A stretch of DNA of 64,000 nt from the NCBI GenBank assembly GCA_021229015.1, contig CM037792.1, positions 45,567,083-45,631,082 on the forward strand. Reading direction: 5' to 3'. The DNA comes from Solen grandis. Taxonomy: Eukaryota > Mollusca > Bivalvia > Adapedonta > Solenidae. Both the position numbers and the translations under genes were made by a program. This document shows, one piece after another, positions 59,121 to 64,000 of this stretch; positions within the stretch are counted from its first letter, which is position 1; each line of letters starts with the position of its first letter. The notes under the pieces are model-generated. The model was given only the letters and a program-made list of their open reading frames with translations, did no database searches and was not told where the DNA came from.

Positions 59121-62100
59121 CTAGACTCCTTTTGTTCTGAACAAAAGAAAGGGCTTTCTGTTAACTATGTCAAACCTGATCATACTTTACTTTTCTGACA
59201 TACACCATCTTCAAATATTGAAGAAAATCCTTATTATAAGTATGCTTATGACGTCACATGACGTCAAATGACGTCACGACTCAAAATATTTTAAGAAAAT
59301 CTGCAGAACTGCAAACTGTGTAAGTTTCAACTTTCTATCTCATCCTGAAGCTCTTTAATCCTAAAATGAAATTTTCGGTCCTATGTTCGAATCTTATTTC
59401 AGCCACATAACTTCGGTCTTTCGGAATTTCGGTTAGTTGACAGGATATGCACACCTTAGTTTCATGATGTACCATCTGTGAAAATTTGAAGAAAATCCGA
59501 CCATAAATGGCCGTTTTTGAGCGTGAACACCATTTTTCACTATTTTAGCTCTGACGTCACATGACGTCATAGGGTGCTGAAGATGCTTTTGTTCAAAAGC
59601 GCATACTTTACTGTCATAACTCTGAAATTTTCATTATTCTGAACAACTGGCATCATGTCGAAATCATTGCCCTAAAATGAAAATTAATAAGTATGCTTAT
59701 GACGTCACATGACGTAATATGACGTCACGACTCAAAATTTCTTTAGAAATTCTGCAGAACTGCAAACTGTTTAAGTTTCAACTTTCTATCTCATCCTGAT
59801 GCTCTTTAATCCTAAAATGAAATTTTCGGTCCTATGTTCGAATCTTATTTCAGCCACAGAACTTCGGTCTTTCGGAATTTCGGTTAGTTGACAGGATATG
59901 CACACCTTAGTTTCATGATGTACCATCTGTGAAAATTTGAAGAAAATCCGACCATAAATGACGGCTGTAGAGCGCGAACACCATTTTTCACTATTTTTAG
60001 CTCTGACGTTATGTGACGTCATAGGGTGCTGAATATGCTTTTGTTCAAAAGCGCATACTTTACTGTCATAACTCTGAAATTTTCATTATCCTGAACAACT
60101 GGCATCATGTCGAAATCATTGCCCTAAAATGAAAATTAAGAAGTATGCTTATGACGTCACTTGACGTCATATGACGTCACGACTCAAAATATATGTAGAA
60201 ATTCTGCAGAACTGCAATCTGTGTAAGTTCCAACTTTCTATCTCATCCTGAAGCTCTTTAATCCTAAAATGAAATTTTCGGTCCTATGTTCGAATCTTAT
60301 TTCAGCCACAGAACTTCGGTCTTTCGGAATTTCGGTTAGCTGACATGATATGCACACCTTAGTTTCAAGATGTACAATCTGTGAAAATTTGAAGAAAATC
60401 CGACCATAAATGGTGGCTGTAGAGCGTGAACACCATTTTTCATTATTTTTAGCTCTGACGTCACATGACGTCAAAGGGTGCTGAAAATTCTTTTGTTCAA
60501 AAGCGTATACTTTACTTTCATAACTCTGAAATTTTCATTATTCTGAACAACTGGCATCATGTCGAAATCATTGCCCTAATATGAAAATTAAGAAGTATGC
60601 TTATGACGTCACATGACATCCTATGACGTCACGACTCAAAATGTATGTAGAAATTCTGTCGCACTACAAACTGTGTAAGTTTCAACTTTCTGTCTCATTC
60701 TGAAGCTCTTTAATCCTAAAATGAAATTTTCGGTCCTATGTTCGAATCTTATTTCAGCCACAGAACTTCGGTCTTTTGGAATTTCGGTTAGCTGACAGGA
60801 TAGGCACACCTTAGTTTCAAGATGTACCATCTGTGAAAATTTGAAGAAAATCCGACCATAAATGACGGCTGTAGAGCGCAAAAACCATTTTTTTCACTAT
60901 TTTTAGCTGTGACGTCATGTGACGTCATAGGGTGCTGAAGATGCTTTTGTTCAAAAGCGCATACGTTAGTTTCATAACTCTGAAGTTTTCATTATTCTGA
61001 ACAACTGGCATCATGTCGAAATCATTGCCCTAATATGAAAATTAAGAAGTATGCTTATGACGTCACATGACGTCATATGACGTTCCGACTCCAAAATTTT
61101 GTAGAAATTTTGCAGAACTGCAAACTGTGTAAGTTTCAACTTTCTATCTCATCCTGAAGCTCTTTAATCCTAAAATGAAATTTTCGGTCCTATGTTCGAA
61201 TCTTATTTCAGCCACAGAACTTCGGTCTTTCGGAATTTCGGTTAGCTGACAGGATATGCACACCTTAGTTTCAAGATGTACCATCTGTGAAAATTTGAAG
61301 ACAATCCGACCATAAATGACGGCTGTAGAGCGCGAACACCATTTTTCACTATTTTTAGCTGTGACGTCATGTGACGTCATAGGCTGCTAATAATCATTGA
61401 AATCAAAATTTCCTCACGTGACTAATAACCCATAAAAATTTTATCGTCCTAGGACTATTGCAACATATTAAAATAAGCGTTTAGTTAGGAAGAAGAAAAG
61501 AATAATAATAATAAAAAATGACGTCACGTGACGTCATATGACGTTTATTTTCATATAATTGTTAGACACCCAGAGACCTACTAACTGACAAAATTTCAAC
61601 TTTCTATCTCAAATAGGACAGTTTTTATAAGCATTTAAAAATTGACGTCCTTGGTTCGAATCTTGGATCCGCCATAGATGCTTGGACTTTTCGAATTTTG
61701 AAAAAGGACACCGGTATACACAATAAGAACGTAATATACACATTCTGTGAAAATTTGATAAAAATCGGCCCATTAATAATGGCTCTGGACCGTGTACAAA
61801 CTTTCGTAGTCAATTTCAAATATGACGTCATATGACGTCATAGGCTTCTGAAAATCATTGAAATCGAAATTTCAGCGTCTGAATCATTTGTCATTAAATT
61901 TTCATTGCCCTTCGACAATTTCAACATATAGAAATACTCTTGTTAATATTAGAAATACATTATCATATAATGACGTCACGTGACGTCATATGACGTTTTT
62001 TTTACAAATGTTTAAGACTCCCAGAGACCTATATACTGACCAAATATCACTTTTCTATCTCCAATAGGACCGATTTTATGGGCATTTAAAAATTTACGAC

Positions 62101-62948
62101 CTTGGTTCGAATCTTGAATTCTCTATAGAACCATGGACTTTTCGAATTTTGAAAAACGGACACCGAGATGCACAACTAGAACTTAATATACACATTCTGT
62201 GAAAATTTGATGAAAATCGGTTCATAAACCATGGCTACAGACCGCGTACAAACTTTTGTTGCATATTTCAAGTGTGACGTCATATGACGTCATAGTCATA
62301 TGAAAATCATAGAAATCAAAATTTCAGCCTTTGAAACATGTGTCATTAAATTTTCATTGCCCTTCGACAATTGCAACATAAAGAAATATTCTTGTTAATA
62401 TTAGAAATACATTATCATATAATGACGTCACGTGACGTCATATGACATTTATTTTCACAAAATGTTTAAAACTTCTAGAGACCTATATACTGACTAAAAA
62501 TCAACTTTCTATCTTAAATAGGACAGATTTTATAAGCATTTAAAAATTTACGACTTTGGTCCGAATCTTGGATTCGCTATAGAACCATGGACTTCTCGAA
62601 TTTTGAAAAACGGACACAAGGATGCACAACTAGAGCCTAACATACACATTCTGTGAAATTTTGATGAAAATCGGTCCAGAAATAATGGCTGTAGACCGCG
62701 TACAAACTTTTTCACGTGACGTCAAGTCTGACGTTATATGACGTCATATGAATATACAATTCATTGCATCCGAAAGCTCATGGTTTGAAATATATGCCAT
62801 AAAATTTTCATTGTTCTGAGTCAATGGCAACACCTCGAAATTAACACAAATATAAGAGGAAGAAAAAAAGAATAAGAAGAAGAAGAAGAATAATAAAAAA
62901 ACAGTACAAACCCAATATGACTTTCTGCCTGTAGGCAGAAAGTCCTAA
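59121..62948 (+). mobile_element. CRE-palindrome repeat block 6
   Basis: Start CTAGACTCC, stem TTTTGTTCtgaACAAAA, GAAAGGGCTTTCTG. Five highly similar units follow (59248, 59699, 60151, 60603, 61057: periods 451, 452, 452, 454). From 61390 the sequence switches to units matching 45315-46000, and then to the same 3' end as block 3 (TCCGAAAGCTCATGGTTTG at about 62771). It ends with a hairpin (ACTTTCTGCC TGTA GGCAGAAAGT) and CCTAA. Confidence 0.6.
59248..61390. repeat. Homogeneous 452-bp tandem subarray
   Basis: About 4.7 units with very regular period and high mutual similarity, each opening ATGACGTCACATGACGTCA-like and closing with ACGTCATAGGGTGCTGA. The similarity makes this the youngest or most recently homogenised part of the array. 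Each unit produces the same 78-codon minus-strand open frame, considered a by-product. Confidence 0.9.
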
Positions 62949-63138
62949 TAATAATAATAATAAAAAACATAACAAACCCAATAGGACTTTCTGCTTTAGG
63001 CAGAAAGCCCTAATAAAAGACAGAAAAAAACCCAATAGGTCTTTCTGCGAAAAGCAGAAAGCCCTAATAATAATAAGGAAAAAAAAAAAAAAACGACAAA
63101 CCCAATATGACTTTCTGCCTGTAGGCAGAAAGTCCTAA
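62949..63138 (+). repeat. Three further stacked hairpin-CTAA termini
   Basis: After the CTAA at 62945-62948, three more AATA-rich tails each run into a hairpin and CCTAA: about 62985-63013, 63037-63067 and 63110-63138. Stems are ACTTTCTGC/GCAGAAAG-type with variable loops (TTTAG, GAAAA, CTGTAG). The following block starts at 63139. Confidence 0.7.
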
Positions 63139-64000
63139 CTAGAATTCATTCGTTGATACGAATGATAGGACTTTCTGCTAACATTGAAAAATATAAAGAT
63201 TAATACCGTTAGAAAGAATATATATTAAATTCCCTACCTTTAACTTTTTTTTTTCGTATGGACTTTTCATGCATGAACTTTGTGAAATAAGCCATATGGC
63301 AAAAATAAATAAATCTTTATTTTGATATCGCTTTCTTATAACTTGACCAATTGTAGTATTCTAGGTACCAAAATAAATGGCCTGGAAATCCCGACAATTC
63401 CATTGTAGCATATTCTAGTTTATAGGTATTCAAAATATAAGCAATTAAACTTAAACCTCTTTATTCTGCATATCAAAATTCTTTTTTTTTATTTTCGTGT
63501 AAGGTGGCGGGAATAAAATAGTAAATCACGGTGCATACCCATATCGGCAGGCTCTCTGCGGAAATCGCTATATCAGCAGCTCTCTGCGTTCGCACCGGTC
63601 ATTCTCTGCCATAAACACTAGCAAACGCTGGACGGAAGGGAAAGGTGAATTGCTCAATATTAAGTATTGCACGGAATATTAGAGTATTTTAGCTATGTAT
63701 ATGCGTGTAAACTTTTCAATTATATACATAGCTAAGATACTCTAATATTCCGTGCAATACTTAATATTGAGCATTTCACCTTTGAAAAGTGACCATTGGT
63801 CTGTTTCTTTTCCTTCCGTCCAGGTTTGCAAGTTTTTATGGCAGAGAATGACCGGTGCGAACGCATAGAGCCTGCCGATATAGCGATTTCCGCAGAGAGC
63901 CTGCCGATATGGTTATGCACCGTGTAAATGCTACCATGCAATAGAATCGTCGACGCGTGTAGCCTCGTGAGTTAAATTCCAATAACGCTTGTATATACAC
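63139..64000 (+). mobile_element. CRE-palindrome repeat block 7 leader, cut by window end
   Basis: CTAGAATT, hairpin CATTCGTTGATACGAATG, ATAGGACTTTCTGCTAACAT. Colinear with 54383-54552 plus 55500-55790, lacking the Helitron-like insert but carrying the foldback insert at 63527-63924. Continues beyond 64000. Confidence 0.7.
63527..63924. mobile_element. Foldback/MITE element (398 bp) with TAAAT duplication
   Basis: Starts CACGGTGCATACCCATATCG and ends with its near-perfect inverse; the inverted arms run about 180-200 bp each and meet near 63710. A 5-bp direct repeat TAAAT flanks it (63522-63526 and 63925-63929). The empty site at about 55710 (AGTAAATGCTACC) confirms the insertion and the duplication. 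The right arm has a short stretch (near 63780-63815) missing from the left. No coding. Confidence 0.85.

Noticed and set aside
59786..61380. Repeated 78-codon minus-strand open frames in the 452-bp units (four copies), and similar 60-70-codon frames at 45532, 49110, 53124, 58300 and 61625
   Set aside because: They recur only because the repeat unit recurs, have no recognisable domain, and are lost by single changes in neighbouring units; treated as repeat by-products.
41593..63138. CRISPR-like array
   Set aside because: Units are about 450 bp, diverged and contiguous, without short repeats alternating with unique spacers, in a eukaryotic genome.

Overview
The window is eukaryotic, AT-rich and repeat-dominated, with split genes (GT-AG introns), GC-poor introns and one 100-N assembly gap at 16460-16559. 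Everything points to a marine invertebrate, most likely a bivalve mollusc. The reasons are a Ty3/Gypsy element, tRNA-derived SINEs ending in a CAAA-type tail, a non-autonomous Helitron-like element with about 160-bp core repeats and an ACGG/ACAG microsatellite, and an IFI44-like GTPase gene, a family expanded in bivalves. The species assignment is inference. No prokaryotic features, operons, CRISPR arrays or rRNA genes were seen.

Layout. 1-8.9 kb: a plus-strand Ty3/Gypsy retrotransposon with an intact long pol frame (protease, RT, RNase H, integrase) and a gag broken into three frames; a PPT-like site and possible 3' LTR start follow at 7917. 8.9-13.5 kb: short non-autonomous elements (two TTAA-flanked MITEs, an old SINE, simple repeats). 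13.5-15.85 kb: the last three exons of a minus-strand monocarboxylate-transporter-like (SLC16/MFS) gene with consistent splice phases. 16.2-16.46 kb: a miniature LTR retrotransposon (TRIM) with a 141-bp LTR that contains a tRNA-like sequence; the assembly gap falls in its second LTR. 17.1-23.6 kb: a local duplication of sequence next to the transporter, separated by a decayed minus-strand Gypsy fragment. 23.6-34.1 kb: mostly featureless AT-rich sequence, tRNA-like tandem repeats, LINE ORF1/endonuclease remnants and further faint copies of the duplicated block.

34.1-41 kb: six exons of a plus-strand IFI44-like GTPase gene. Splice phases agree across all six and the G1, G3 and G4 motifs are present, but there is an in-frame TAA in the sixth exon and no recognisable C-terminal exons, so it may be a pseudogene or carry a null allele.

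41.6-63.14 kb: more than 20 kb of related repeats. About 450-bp units are packed with TGACGTCA (CRE-like) palindromes. They are organised in blocks that each start with CTAGA, a hairpin and then a GGACTTTCTGC-type motif. The blocks end in purine/AATAATAA tails, in places followed by a hairpin and CTAA. Several younger elements sit inside. Comparing two copies of the same leader (54383- and 63139-) gives clean filled and empty sites for a 947-bp Helitron-like element and a 398-bp foldback element. This CRE-palindrome block family and the tRNA-bearing TRIM are the best candidates for something not previously described.
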